From DATCIH01 sp036507955 (GTDB taxonomy: Bacteria; Bacillota; Clostridia; Clostridiales; Clostridiaceae): a stretch of DNA of 26,182 nucleotides. A program made the translations under genes and the position numbers. Location of the stretch: contig DATCIH010000082.1 of NCBI GenBank assembly GCA_036507955.1, positions 1 to 26,182 of the forward strand, written 5' to 3'. Numbering within the stretch: position 1 is the first letter of the stretch; the number at the start of each line of letters is the position of its first letter. Below are positions 1 through 7,997 of this stretch, one piece after another. Under the pieces are notes generated by a model. It worked only from the letters and a program-made list of their open reading frames with translations. It was not told the origin of the DNA and ran no database searches.

Positions 1-633
1 TTCATCATATTGTGATGACTCTTTCGCTATAAGCACAACTTTCTTTATATTCTTTTCTGCTAAATTGCTAAATTCCTTTGGATAGCTTTCGATAAATTTA
101 GCCTTTCCCAAAACCTGGTAATAGGTGGAAATTTCGAGTATACATCTCAAAAGTGTTTCAGTACTTTCTTTTATTTTTAATTCTATTAAGAAAATATCAT
201 TCTTATTTACAGATATTAAATCTATCTTGCCTATTTTATCTGTTAATTTATCTTTTAGAGGAATTTGGTAATCAACGATTGTGCCTAAATTATTAAAAAC
301 TTTCCCGTTTTTACTCTGGTTAAATAAATTTATTGCAATCCATTCTATTTTTCTATTAGCTTGGTCTTCACTACTTGCTGTAGCAACCACCCCACTGTGA
401 GCATCAACTTTATATCCCTTTTCTCTAACAATTTCCTTAATGCTTAATATTTTGTTTTTGAAATCTAGCTTTAATAATTCTCCAGCAATAATTTCTGAAT
501 AATCTTCTCTTGTATCATATGTTCTACCAATATAATTTATTGTTTTAGCCATATAGAATTTTTCTATCTTTCCTGATTTTTCAACTTCGTCTGTTATCTT
601 CTTTATGATATCAATCTTATTCTTACTATGCAT
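1..633 (-). CDS. Hypothetical protein with PD-(D/E)XK nuclease-like motif (partial, runs off the left edge)
   Basis: An open frame of 211 codons runs from an ATG at 633 to the window edge with no stop, so the C-terminus is missing. The start is supported by AAGGAGA about 7 bases upstream. Near residues 138-160 the pattern GKIDLISV, then FLIELKIKES, resembles the D...ExK core of the PD-(D/E)XK nuclease fold: an Asp on one strand, then Glu-x-Lys on the next hydrophobic strand. The following helix (LRCILEISTYYQVL) fits that fold. I do not recognise the specific family. It could be a DNA-repair or defence nuclease, or an inactive relative. No signal peptide or membrane segment is visible. The gene is divergent from the apbE operon. 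The motif reading is an inference from pattern, not from a match to a named protein. Confidence 0.6.
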   Translation of the reverse strand, partial: MHSKNKIDIIKKITDEVEKSGKIEKFYMAKTINYIGRTYDTREDYSEIIAGELLKLDFKNKILSIKEIVREKGYKVDAHSGVVATASSEDQANRKIEWIAINLFNQSKNGKVFNNLGTIVDYQIPLKDKLTDKIGKIDLISVNKNDIFLIELKIKESTETLLRCILEISTYYQVLGKAKFIESYPKEFSNLAEKNIKKVVLIAKESSQYDE

Positions 634-752
634 TTTATTTTCTCCTTTAATACTTGTAATTTCTAATAATATAATTTTACTAAATTATATATATTATACT
701 ACAACTAGTACCTAATTCCAAACTGCTCAAATTTAACAAAAGCTTAGATAAT

Positions 753-796
753 TTTAAGTTTTTTTTAAGCTTTTTTTAAGCTTCCCAAGATATACT
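753..796 (+). promoter_or_regulatory. Triple TTTAAG direct repeat plus -10 box upstream of apbE
   Basis: TTTAAG occurs at 753-758, 764-769 and 775-780, exactly 11 bp apart (TTTAAG-N5 repeated). A TATACT -10 element follows at 791-796, 10 bp after the last repeat, where a -35 element would otherwise lie. No good -35 is visible, which fits an activator-dependent promoter. Eleven-bp direct repeats are the usual target geometry of OmpR/PhoB-family regulators, and TTTAAG-N5-TTTAAG is the published CiaR site of streptococci. The site directs transcription of the apbE operon. Confidence 0.6.
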
Positions 797-850
797 AAAT
801 TATGTACTAAAGAATTCAATCGAAGTTCAGAAATAAGTAGGTGTTATAAA

Positions 851-1879
851 ATGAGTTGGCTTCAAAGTTTTTTTAATATTAAATCAACTTATGCTCAAAG
901 GAAAGCGTATGCCTTAGGAACTATAATACAACTTAGAGCATATGGTAGGAAATCGGAAAAGGCTATTGAGGAAGCTGTAACTAGGCTAAACCAAATAGAT
1001 GATAAGATGTCCTACTTTAAAGAAGATAGTGAAATTTCCAAGATAAATAAAGCTGCTGGAGTATCGCCTCAAGTGGTGAGTGAGGAAACCTTTTTATTAC
1101 TAAATACCGCAGTTAAGTACAGTGAGTTATCTCAGGGAGCCTTCGATCCAACTATAAGGCCCTTAGTTAACCTTTGGGGTATTGGAAGTGGTTTTGAGGA
1201 TGTTCCGACTAAGGAAGAAATTGATACTACTCTAAAGCTTATTAACTATGAAGATATAATTTTAGATAAATCTAATAACTCTGTATTACTAAAAACTAAA
1301 GGTCAATCCCTTGATTTAGGTGGCATTGCAAAAGGATATGCTACCGATGCAGTGAAAAATATATTTATAAGAAATAATATAAAAAGCGGATTAATCGACT
1401 TAGGTGGTAATATATATGCTCTAGGTGGAAAACAGGATGGAACCCCATGGCGAGTTGGTATTCAAGATCCTTATGCTCCAAGAGGTGGCTACATTGGAGT
1501 AGTAACCGTAAAAGATAAATCGGTAGTTACCTCCGGTTATTATGAAAAATATTATATCAAATCTGGCAGAACCTATCATCATATAATAGACCCTAGAACT
1601 GGCTATCCCTCAGAGAGCAATTTAATAAGCGCTACCATTATTTCTGACAAATCTCTTGATGGAGATGGACTATCTACTGGTTTATATATAATGGGAGTAA
1701 CTAAAGCCACCAAACTTATAGAAGCAATACCAGGAGTAGATGCAATATTTATAACTAATGCTAAGGAAGTCTATACTACTTCGGGAATTAAAAATATATT
1801 TCAATTAACAAATACTGAATATAAATATATCAATAACCCAACCAGCAAAGGAGCTGAAATAATTGAAATCAAAAATTAA
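851..1879 (+). CDS. apbE: FAD:protein FMN transferase (ApbE family)
   Basis: ApbE enzymes use FAD and Mg2+ to attach FMN through a phosphoester bond to a Ser/Thr of FMN-binding domain proteins. Family motifs appear in order: GAFDPT (about 96-101), LDLGGIAKGYA (154-164), DLGGN (183-187), HHIIDPRTG (243-251) and a late Asp/Ser-Thr stretch DGDGLST near 270-276. The 342-residue length is normal. The start at 851 has AGGTG 7 bases upstream. Unlike many ApbE proteins, the N-terminus (MSWLQSFFNIKSTYAQRK) shows no lipobox or clear signal peptide, so its side of the membrane is uncertain. The last 17 bases overlap the next gene, which encodes two FMN-binding domains and is the obvious substrate. The promoter carries a triple TTTAAG site. 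Confidence 0.93.
   Translation: MSWLQSFFNIKSTYAQRKAYALGTIIQLRAYGRKSEKAIEEAVTRLNQIDDKMSYFKEDSEISKINKAAGVSPQVVSEETFLLLNTAVKYSELSQGAFDPTIRPLVNLWGIGSGFEDVPTKEEIDTTLKLINYEDIILDKSNNSVLLKTKGQSLDLGGIAKGYATDAVKNIFIRNNIKSGLIDLGGNIYALGGKQDGTPWRVGIQDPYAPRGGYIGVVTVKDKSVVTSGYYEKYYIKSGRTYHHIIDPRTGYPSESNLISATIISDKSLDGDGLSTGLYIMGVTKATKLIEAIPGVDAIFITNAKEVYTTSGIKNIFQLTNTEYKYINNPTSKGAEIIEIKN
1847..1865 (+). promoter_or_regulatory. Ribosome binding site fixing a TTG start
   Basis: AAAGGAG at 1847-1853 lies 9 bases before TTG at 1863-1865, inside the end of apbE. No ATG or GTG is equally well placed, so the downstream redox gene probably starts at this TTG and is translationally coupled to apbE. Confidence 0.6.
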
Positions 1880-3464
1880 ATATATTCAAATATTAAGGCA
1901 CTTAACACAAATAGCTTCAATTTTCTTATTGCCAGGACTTTATATACTAGCTTTTAATGAATTAAAAACCATATATACCATGAGTATAAAAGGTAACTTT
2001 AATTTCATAAATGTTTTCCCCAATTTAATTGAACTTACTACTGTTATCCTAGCAACAATATTCATAGGTAGATTTTTCTGTGGATGGTTTTGTACCTTTG
2101 GAGCCTATAATGATTTAATTCACTTAATATCCAAAAAAATATTTGGTGTGAACTTCAAAGTTAATCCTAAACTAGATGCTGTACTTAGATATACTAAATA
2201 TTTAGTTTTATTTTCCATTGTAACTATTTCTTGGAACACAGGGAGTACCATACTAAGAAGTTCTAGCCCTTGGGATGCTTTTGCGCAAATAACTGATATC
2301 TCAAGTGTTCTATCTAATGTAGCTATCGGATTTATGCTTCTTTTAGTAATAACAATTGGTGCCTTCTATATTGAAAGGTTTTTCTGCAAATACTTATGTC
2401 CTTTAGGTGCTGTATTTACCCTAATATCAAAAGTGGGTTTCTTTAAGATTAGTAAGCCAAAGGATAAATGTGGCAAATGTAGATTGTGTACAAATAATTG
2501 TTCCATGGGTTTACCTCTGTATAAAGTTAATAGTGTATGTGGTGGAGAATGTATTAATTGTTTTCAGTGCATTGAAGCATGCCCAAGAAAAAATACCAAA
2601 GCAAATATACTTGGAGAAAACATTAATCCAGCCTTAGCTAGTAGCGTTGCAGTGGCCGCCTTTGTAGGAGTATACGCTTTAAGCAATGCAAGTAGCACAA
2701 TTTTAACAGATACTGGGTTAGCTTCAAGGTCTAATATATCAGTGGCTACCAGCAAATCAGTTACTTCTGGAAACTATAAAGATGGAACATATACAGGTTC
2801 TGGTACTGGATATAGGAATGGAGCAACGGAAGTGTCCGTTACTATACAGAATGGTCAAATCTCAAGTATTGACACAGTGTCTACCCAGGATACTCAAAGA
2901 TTTTATAGTGGAGCTGAAGGTACTCTGTTTAATGAAATAATATCAGCTCAATCAGCAAATGTTGATACAGTTTCAGGCGCAACTTACTCAAGTCAAGGTA
3001 TAATAAGTGGAGTTAAAGACGCCTTAACAAAGGCTGAAATAGCTACTACAACAAATAGTGCTGATTCTAGCAATAGTGCAGTTGCAACGGACACTCCTTC
3101 TTCAGATACTGGTACTTCGGATACAACTACTGCTAATAGTACAACTACTGCTCCAGCCGTAGCTCCTACGCCAGTGGCACCTGTAGCACAAGGTCAATAT
3201 AAAGACGGAACCTATACTGGATCAGGTAGAGGTTTTAGAGGTGGTACAACTACTCTCACCCTCACTATAAAAAGTGGCAAAATAGCTAACATTCAAACTG
3301 TTTCTTCTCAAGATAGTTCAAGATTTTATAATGGAGCTGAAGGTGTAATGTTTAATGAAGTAATATCAGCTCAATCATCTTCAGTAGATACGGTATCTGG
3401 TGCAACTTACTCAAGTAATGGTATCCTTAGTGCAGTTGGTGCTGCTTTAGCTCAAGCTAAATAG
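1863..3464 (+). CDS. Membrane 4Fe-4S (NapH/NosR-like) protein fused to two FMN-binding domains
   Basis: Likely a membrane electron conduit linking Fe-S clusters to covalently bound FMN outside the cell. Hydrophobic segments lie near residues 15-35, 55-75, 111-128, 150-170 and 257-277. The NapH/NosR-type motifs CGWFC (73-77) and CKYLCP (175-180) follow membrane segments. Two 4Fe-4S motifs come next: C203/C206/C209/C213 and C230/C233/C236/C240-Pro. After the last membrane segment come two FMN_bind domains (about 303-391 and 444-533), each ending in DTVSGATYSS; Thr374 and Thr515 are the predicted flavinylation sites. A Ser/Thr/Ala/Pro-rich linker (391-443) separates them. The domains are so alike that a tandem duplication is likely. 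It overlaps apbE by 17 bases. The electron donor and acceptor cannot be told from sequence. Tandem FMN_bind domains also occur in PplA of Listeria extracellular electron transfer. Confidence 0.88.
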   Translation: MKSKIKYIQILRHLTQIASIFLLPGLYILAFNELKTIYTMSIKGNFNFINVFPNLIELTTVILATIFIGRFFCGWFCTFGAYNDLIHLISKKIFGVNFKVNPKLDAVLRYTKYLVLFSIVTISWNTGSTILRSSSPWDAFAQITDISSVLSNVAIGFMLLLVITIGAFYIERFFCKYLCPLGAVFTLISKVGFFKISKPKDKCGKCRLCTNNCSMGLPLYKVNSVCGGECINCFQCIEACPRKNTKANILGENINPALASSVAVAAFVGVYALSNASSTILTDTGLASRSNISVATSKSVTSGNYKDGTYTGSGTGYRNGATEVSVTIQNGQISSIDTVSTQDTQRFYSGAEGTLFNEIISAQSANVDTVSGATYSSQGIISGVKDALTKAEIATTTNSADSSNSAVATDTPSSDTGTSDTTTANSTTTAPAVAPTPVAPVAQGQYKDGTYTGSGRGFRGGTTTLTLTIKSGKIANIQTVSSQDSSRFYNGAEGVMFNEVISAQSSSVDTVSGATYSSNGILSAVGAALAQAK

Positions 3465-3471
3465 ATGAATA

Positions 3472-3870
3472 TTAGTTATTTTCAAATTCAATGTTCTTTT
3501 TGATTTCGTCAATGGTTGGTAAGCTACCCTTTAATTCCATGGGGATATCATGTAAAACCTCATTTTCAGCTACACCCATTGGCTTAGTCATATCCATCAA
3601 TGAGTACTCTGCAATAAGCTTATTTTTCTCCTTGCAAAAAAGCTCTTCCCCACCAACATTGAGTTTATATTGATTCCCAATAAATGCGAAGCCACTACCA
3701 AGTTCTAATAGAAAGCTTGTGATTTTTTGTACTAACTGCTTTTCAATATCTCTTACCTTGGTATTTTCAGTCATAACAGTGAAATTTGTTGTTTTCTCCG
3801 CTAAAGCCTGTCTTTCGTATAGTTAGTATTCAATTTGATTAACTAGGACATTTCGAGACCATCAATTTTC
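3472..3870 (-). pseudogene. Decayed YhcG-family (DUF1016) PD-(D/E)XK nuclease gene
   Basis: An open stretch of 100 codons (3774 to 3472) matches the C-terminal part of YhcG proteins from memory: ELGSGFAFIGNQYKLNVGGE, then CKEKNKLIAEY...DMTKPMGVAE and a final ELKGSLPTIDEI. The catalytic segment normally between GGE.F and CKEKNK (FIDLLFY...VIELK) is absent, an in-frame deletion near 3636. Upstream in the same frame are LYERQALAEKTTNF and WSRNVLVNQIEY, also typical of the family, but interrupted by TAA at 3823-3825 and TGA at 3862-3864. A second in-frame deletion separates KTTNF from the ERDIEKQLV-like region. It cannot make an active nuclease. Intact relatives often accompany restriction-modification or mobile DNA. 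It converges on the FMN-binding gene, 7 bp away. Confidence 0.8.
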
Positions 3871-3916
3871 AAAAAAACATACGAAAGCAAACAATGTTAT
3901 TATCAAGCATCTGCAA

Positions 3917-4120
3917 TATCAAATACCGTAATGCACAAGACACATATCAAACTAACTAAATGGATTCATATCATTATTTTCAATTCAAAATTTTTTATAT
4001 TAGGAACATATCACGGTCTCAATAGAATGAATCTTATTTAAATGATATCAGTTATAGGTTTAACAGAGATTCTTTAAAGCTGAACTGTCTGATAGGCTTA
4101 TACTGGCTTGATAGTCATGT
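3917..4120 (+). repeat. Dispersed repeat, copy A (upstream of the chemoreceptor gene)
   Basis: This segment shares about 140 bp with 6372-6570 in the same orientation. Shared blocks include AATGCACAAGACACATATCA, GTTATAGGTTTAACAGA, AAGCTGAACTGT and the end GATAGTCATGT. Copy A carries an extra 64 bp bounded by the direct repeat ACATATCA (3942-3949 and 4006-4013), which copy B lacks. No reading frame survives in both copies. The rest of 3871-4255 shows no gene I can support. Confidence 0.75.
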
Positions 4121-4255
4121 TTTATATTGTAGCTGGGATATGTGCAACGCTGCTTCCTTGGATAGACTAAATACTACTTCTTGAAAAGAATCTTCAATTT
4201 TAATTAATTTTTTTTTGAAAAATGCCCTCCAAAATAATACATATATATAAAAATG

Positions 4256-4316
4256 TATGCTGTAACATGTATATTTCTAAATATATATGTTGTAATATGT
4301 ATATTTATAGTATAAT
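4256..4316 (+). promoter_or_regulatory. Tandem 25-bp repeat and -10 box before the chemoreceptor gene
   Basis: Two imperfect copies of a 25-bp unit (4256-4280 and 4286-4310, four differences, period 30 bp) read TATGYTGTAAYATGTATATTT. TATAAT follows at once at 4311-4316, with a weak TTGTAA 15 bp before it. The layout suggests a tandem regulator site over the -35 region of the chemoreceptor promoter. The bound protein is unknown. Confidence 0.4.
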
Positions 4317-4383
4317 ATTAGGATGTTTGTCGTATCCAAATGTTTTCTTGAGTATACTAATAATCTAAGAGGGGGATTTTTTT

Positions 4384-6108
4384 ATGTTAAAGTGGTTTTA
4401 TAATTTAAAGCTTAGCGTTAGGCTTCTACTTGCCTTTGGGTGTTTAATGCTTCTTACTACCATAGTTGGAATTGTAGGAGTTACTAATATTAAAAGTATA
4501 GACAAGGGTAATAGTGACTTATATAAAAATATTACCCTTCCTATGAGCGATTTAGTTCAGATAAATCAATCATTCCACCGAATGAGAGCAATTATAAGAG
4601 ATGCAATTATAACTGATTCTGTTGCTGCTACAAATGATGAACTTGCTAAGATACAATTACGTGAAAAAGAAATGGACGATGCAAGCAAAGGACTTGAAAC
4701 AACTTGGTTAACTATTAATGGGAAAAAGGCTTTTGATGATTTTATGAATAAGTTACATAATGGATTTGCCATGCAAGATAAAGTTATTGATACAATAAAA
4801 CAAGGTAATAAAAAAGATGCTATTTTTATGTTGAGCGATGCTGGCGATGCTGGAAAAGCTTTAGTCGCTGCACAAGATGCCCTCGATAATTTAGATAAAG
4901 TTAAGGTTTCTGAGGCGGCAACTACATACAATAAAAATAATACCTCTTCAAAACAATCTATATTTTCATTAAGTATAATTTTGCTACTTTCTATTTCTTT
5001 TGCTATTGCTTTAGGTTTATTGATTTCTATTACAACTTCAAGGCAGGTAAAGAAGGTTCTAACCGTTGCCCAAGCTCTTGGAGAAAATGATTTATCAAAA
5101 ACTATTGATATTGATTCTAAAGATGAGATTGGGGGACTTGCAAAAGCTTTAAATAGAGCTATTTTGAATTTAAAAACCTTAATTGGAGAAATATCAGAAG
5201 GCGCTACTGATATTAGTGCTACCAGTGAAGAGCTGTCTGCGACAACAGAGGAAATATCAGGGAAAATGGACATTGTCAATGAATCAGTTAAACAAGTATC
5301 TCTAGGAGCAGAGCAGTTAAGTGCAACTACCGAAGAAATAAATGCAACCACGGAAAGTATTTCAAATAATGTAGCAGACGTTACCAAAAGAGCTAATGTA
5401 GGAAATAAAATTTCAAAGGATATAGAAGTAAGGGCAAAACAGGTTAAAGAAAGTGCTGAAAATAGTTCTAGCTCCACAAATAAACTATATTTAGAGAAGC
5501 AAGAAAGTATATTAAAAGCAATTGAAGAAGGTAAAGTTGTTAGTGAAGTTAAGCTAATGGCAGATGAAATAGGAAATATAGCAAGTCAGACTAATCTTCT
5601 TGCCCTTAATGCTGCTATTGAAGCAGCAAGAGCAGGAGAACAAGGTAGAGGCTTTGCCGTGGTTGCTGATGAGGTTAGGAAATTAGCGGAAGCATCATCG
5701 TCAACAGTTCAAAGGATTCAGGAGGTAACCAGTAAAGTTCAACTAGCCTTCCAAAATCTTTCCAGCAATGCTCAAGATGTATTAATTTTTATGGATAACA
5801 ATGTTAAACCTGATTATGAATTATTTGTAGAAACAGGTAAGCAATATGGTGAAGATGCCATAGAATTTAATAAGCTATCCTCGGATATTGGGACTTCCAT
5901 GAATATAGTAAATGAAACTATTTCAGAAATTAAAAATGCAATTGAAAATGTATCAGCTACGGCTGAAGAGTCAGTTGCTAGTTCAGAGGAAATATTAGCA
6001 AGTGTTAATGAATCTGTTTTCGCAATCCAAGAAATCACAAAAGCTTCTCAAAACCAAGCCATACTGGCAGAGAAGCTAAATAGTATGGTTCAAAAATTTA
6101 AGCTGTAA
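4384..6108 (+). CDS. Methyl-accepting chemotaxis protein (4HB sensor, HAMP, signalling domain)
   Basis: A membrane chemoreceptor that would control CheA/CheW; no che genes are in the window. Transmembrane segment 1 is about residues 11-33. A mostly helical extracellular sensor of about 160 residues (four-helix-bundle type) follows, then transmembrane segment 2 at about 193-216, HAMP at 217-269 and a long coiled-coil signalling domain to the end. The kinase-contact hairpin tip is clear near 395-435: IASQTNLLALNAAIEAARAG, then GRGFAVVADEVRKLA. Regular Glu/Ala/Thr-Ser stretches (SATSEELSATTEE near 278-290 and AESVASSEE near the C-terminus) are likely methylation helices. The 574-residue length is normal. 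The start has GAGGGGG shortly upstream. It stands alone as a transcription unit between two copies of a dispersed repeat. The ligand cannot be predicted. Confidence 0.93.
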   Translation: MLKWFYNLKLSVRLLLAFGCLMLLTTIVGIVGVTNIKSIDKGNSDLYKNITLPMSDLVQINQSFHRMRAIIRDAIITDSVAATNDELAKIQLREKEMDDASKGLETTWLTINGKKAFDDFMNKLHNGFAMQDKVIDTIKQGNKKDAIFMLSDAGDAGKALVAAQDALDNLDKVKVSEAATTYNKNNTSSKQSIFSLSIILLLSISFAIALGLLISITTSRQVKKVLTVAQALGENDLSKTIDIDSKDEIGGLAKALNRAILNLKTLIGEISEGATDISATSEELSATTEEISGKMDIVNESVKQVSLGAEQLSATTEEINATTESISNNVADVTKRANVGNKISKDIEVRAKQVKESAENSSSSTNKLYLEKQESILKAIEEGKVVSEVKLMADEIGNIASQTNLLALNAAIEAARAGEQGRGFAVVADEVRKLAEASSSTVQRIQEVTSKVQLAFQNLSSNAQDVLIFMDNNVKPDYELFVETGKQYGEDAIEFNKLSSDIGTSMNIVNETISEIKNAIENVSATAEESVASSEEILASVNESVFAIQEITKASQNQAILAEKLNSMVQKFKL

Positions 6109-6166
6109 CATAGAATTAATTAATAGAGCTAGAAGAGGACTTCCAGATAAATAGAACAGTGCCATT

Positions 6167-6203
6167 AGCAGTAGTAATTTATAACTTACTACTGCTTTAT
6201 ATT
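6167..6203 (+). terminator. Probable terminator of the chemoreceptor gene
   Basis: A perfect 11-bp inverted repeat, AGCAGTAGTAA (6167-6177) and TTACTACTGCT (6186-6196), encloses an 8-base loop and is followed by TTATATT. It lies about 60 bp after the stop codon. The T tract is weak. Confidence 0.6.
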
Positions 6204-6238
6204 ATTAAACAAATAATGTTTAATGAGCAATATTCTTC

Positions 6239-6343
6239 TTAGGGCTGATTGTTCATATTTACTGGTGCACCACCATTTAGTGGACTATAGGTGACTAATT
6301 TAACCTTATAATTATTGATTCTGCTATTGTAGAATTTATCATC
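6239..6343 (-). pseudogene. Possible C-terminal gene remnant
   Basis: An open frame of about 34 codons ends at TAA 6241-6239 and is closed upstream by TGA at 6346-6344. It reads DKFYNSRINNYKVKLVT and later SPLNGGAPVNMNNQP, with protein-like composition unlike the surrounding AT-rich noise, but has no start codon in a sensible place. It may be the tail of a lost gene. I do not recognise the family, and it may be chance. Confidence 0.25.
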
Positions 6344-6371
6344 TCACTGAGAAGATCGCCCACTACCTCAT

Positions 6372-6570
6372 ATTTCAAATACCATAATGCACAAGACACA
6401 TATCACGTTCTTGATAGAATGCATCTTATTTAAATGAGATCTGTTATAGGTTTAACAGAAGATTTTTTTAAGCTGAACTGTTTGATAGACTTTTACTGGC
6501 TTGCACTGAAGCCAAAACTTGGAAACAAGAGGAAAACTAAACCTGTACTGAACTAACTTGATAGTCATGT
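6372..6570 (+). repeat. Dispersed repeat, copy B (downstream of the chemoreceptor gene)
   Basis: Second copy of the element at 3917-4120, same orientation. It lacks the 64-bp block of copy A but has its own 57-bp insertion (about 6504-6560) between GGCTTG and ATAGTCATGT, bounded by short CTTG repeats. On the minus strand a short open stretch in the insertion could be coding debris, but it is not shared with copy A. The remainder of 6109-6758 holds the terminator, the possible remnant at 6239-6343 and nothing else I can support. Confidence 0.75.
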
Positions 6571-6758
6571 AAAATTATAGGTTCCTATTAACTTCTCCAA
6601 AGGCTTGTTACTGGGCAGAATGAATATTTTGTTTATTTTTATTGATAATGTTTTTATATTCATCTATTCCAACTGACAAATAAGACGCCCCTTTTAGTGA
6701 TTAATTTATATTTGTAAAAGTATTGCTAAATATTCTTTTTCTTATACCATCATAGCCT

Positions 6759-7997
6759 TTAATTTTTAGAACTAATCTTTCTAGCTGGAAGGGTAACTCT
6801 CATAATTGTTCCCCTAGGCTTATTGGGTAAGCATCTTATATTACCCCCATGCTGCTCTACAATCCAATTAGCTATGGACAAACCTAACCCTGAGCCACCG
6901 GTTTCTCGAGTTCTTGAAACGTCTTCTCTAAAAAATCGTTGAAATATATTATTTCTATTCTCCTCTTTGATGCCTATTCCATCATCATTCACAGCGATAA
7001 TAAATTTATTATCCTTACTATTTGTTTGTATTTTAATGTTACCGCCATTATTTGTATATTTTAAAGCATTATCTAAAAGTATTATAAGTAGCTGGTGAAT
7101 TCTTCCTTTATCACAAATTAGATTTTCTTCTCCCATACCATCATAGGATAGATTTTTATCTTCCAGCTCTCCAATTTCTTTATAAGTTTCAATAATTTCG
7201 GTGATTAATTTCTTTATGTTCACAGTTTCGAATTCTAATTCTGTAGAATTTGAATCCGCCCTTGCTAAGGTTAGTAGGTTTCCTACCATTCTTGAAATTC
7301 TTCTAGTTTCTGATAAGGCAGGACTTATACATTCTAATTTATCTACAACCTTTGCATTCGGGTCTCGTAGTAACAATTCAAGCTTTGACTGAATTATGGT
7401 CAAAGGTGTCCTAAGTTCATGAGAAGCATTTTCTACAAATTCTCTTTGTTTCTTCAAGGACTTAATAATAGCTGCCACACTTTTATTTGTTAAATACCAG
7501 CTTGCTCCTATTGATAACACAATTATAAAAGCTCCACCGAAAATTAATATCATTAATAGATTGTCGAGTAATCTATGCTCTGTACTAGTATTTATTAACA
7601 ATTGTATGATTTGTCCCTGCTTAGACGTGGTATCGTTAAAGGATATAGCTCTAAAGGTATATCCGCTAATAACTAAATCAACTATTTTATTTAACTCTTT
7701 CCCTTCAATTTTCTCTTCATTGTCTTGAAAAAGATAATTTGTGTCTGACTGATTTAATATATTTCCTTCCTTATCTCTTGTAAATACTACAACTCGTGGA
7801 TCGATCTCAGGATTTGAGCCTTCCCTGCTTATTTGAGTACTTGACAGTGTTTCTTTGGTTATGGTTAATTCTTCATCCACATTCTGGTATTGTTTTTTTG
7901 ACACATAGCTATAAATAATAAAACTAAATATTGAAAACAAAAGGATATATACCAGGATATTAGCAATTAACAATTTTGCTTTTCTACTTTTAATCAT
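6759..7997 (-). CDS. Sensor histidine kinase (HisKA/HATPase, CiaH-like position)
   Basis: The membrane kinase partner of the response regulator that it overlaps by 8 bases. Transmembrane helices near residues 9-31 and 147-169 flank an extracellular sensor of about 115 residues. There is little room for HAMP; the dimerisation helix follows soon after. The H-box is NASHELRTPLT with phospho-acceptor His193. The N-box has Asn310 (LLDNALKY), the G1 box is DDGIGI (338-343) and the G2 box GGSGLGLSIANWI (367-379). All catalytic motifs are present and the 412-residue length is typical, so it should be active. It is the last gene of a four-gene run encoding two two-component systems. The signal is unknown. 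Confidence 0.93.
   Translation of the reverse strand: MIKSRKAKLLIANILVYILLFSIFSFIIYSYVSKKQYQNVDEELTITKETLSSTQISREGSNPEIDPRVVVFTRDKEGNILNQSDTNYLFQDNEEKIEGKELNKIVDLVISGYTFRAISFNDTTSKQGQIIQLLINTSTEHRLLDNLLMILIFGGAFIIVLSIGASWYLTNKSVAAIIKSLKKQREFVENASHELRTPLTIIQSKLELLLRDPNAKVVDKLECISPALSETRRISRMVGNLLTLARADSNSTELEFETVNIKKLITEIIETYKEIGELEDKNLSYDGMGEENLICDKGRIHQLLIILLDNALKYTNNGGNIKIQTNSKDNKFIIAVNDDGIGIKEENRNNIFQRFFREDVSRTRETGGSGLGLSIANWIVEQHGGNIRCLPNKPRGTIMRVTLPARKISSKN

Noticed and set aside
4566..5477. 303-codon open frame antisense to the chemoreceptor gene
   Set aside because: It mirrors the strong codon bias of the chemoreceptor, has no ribosome binding site and shows no domain.
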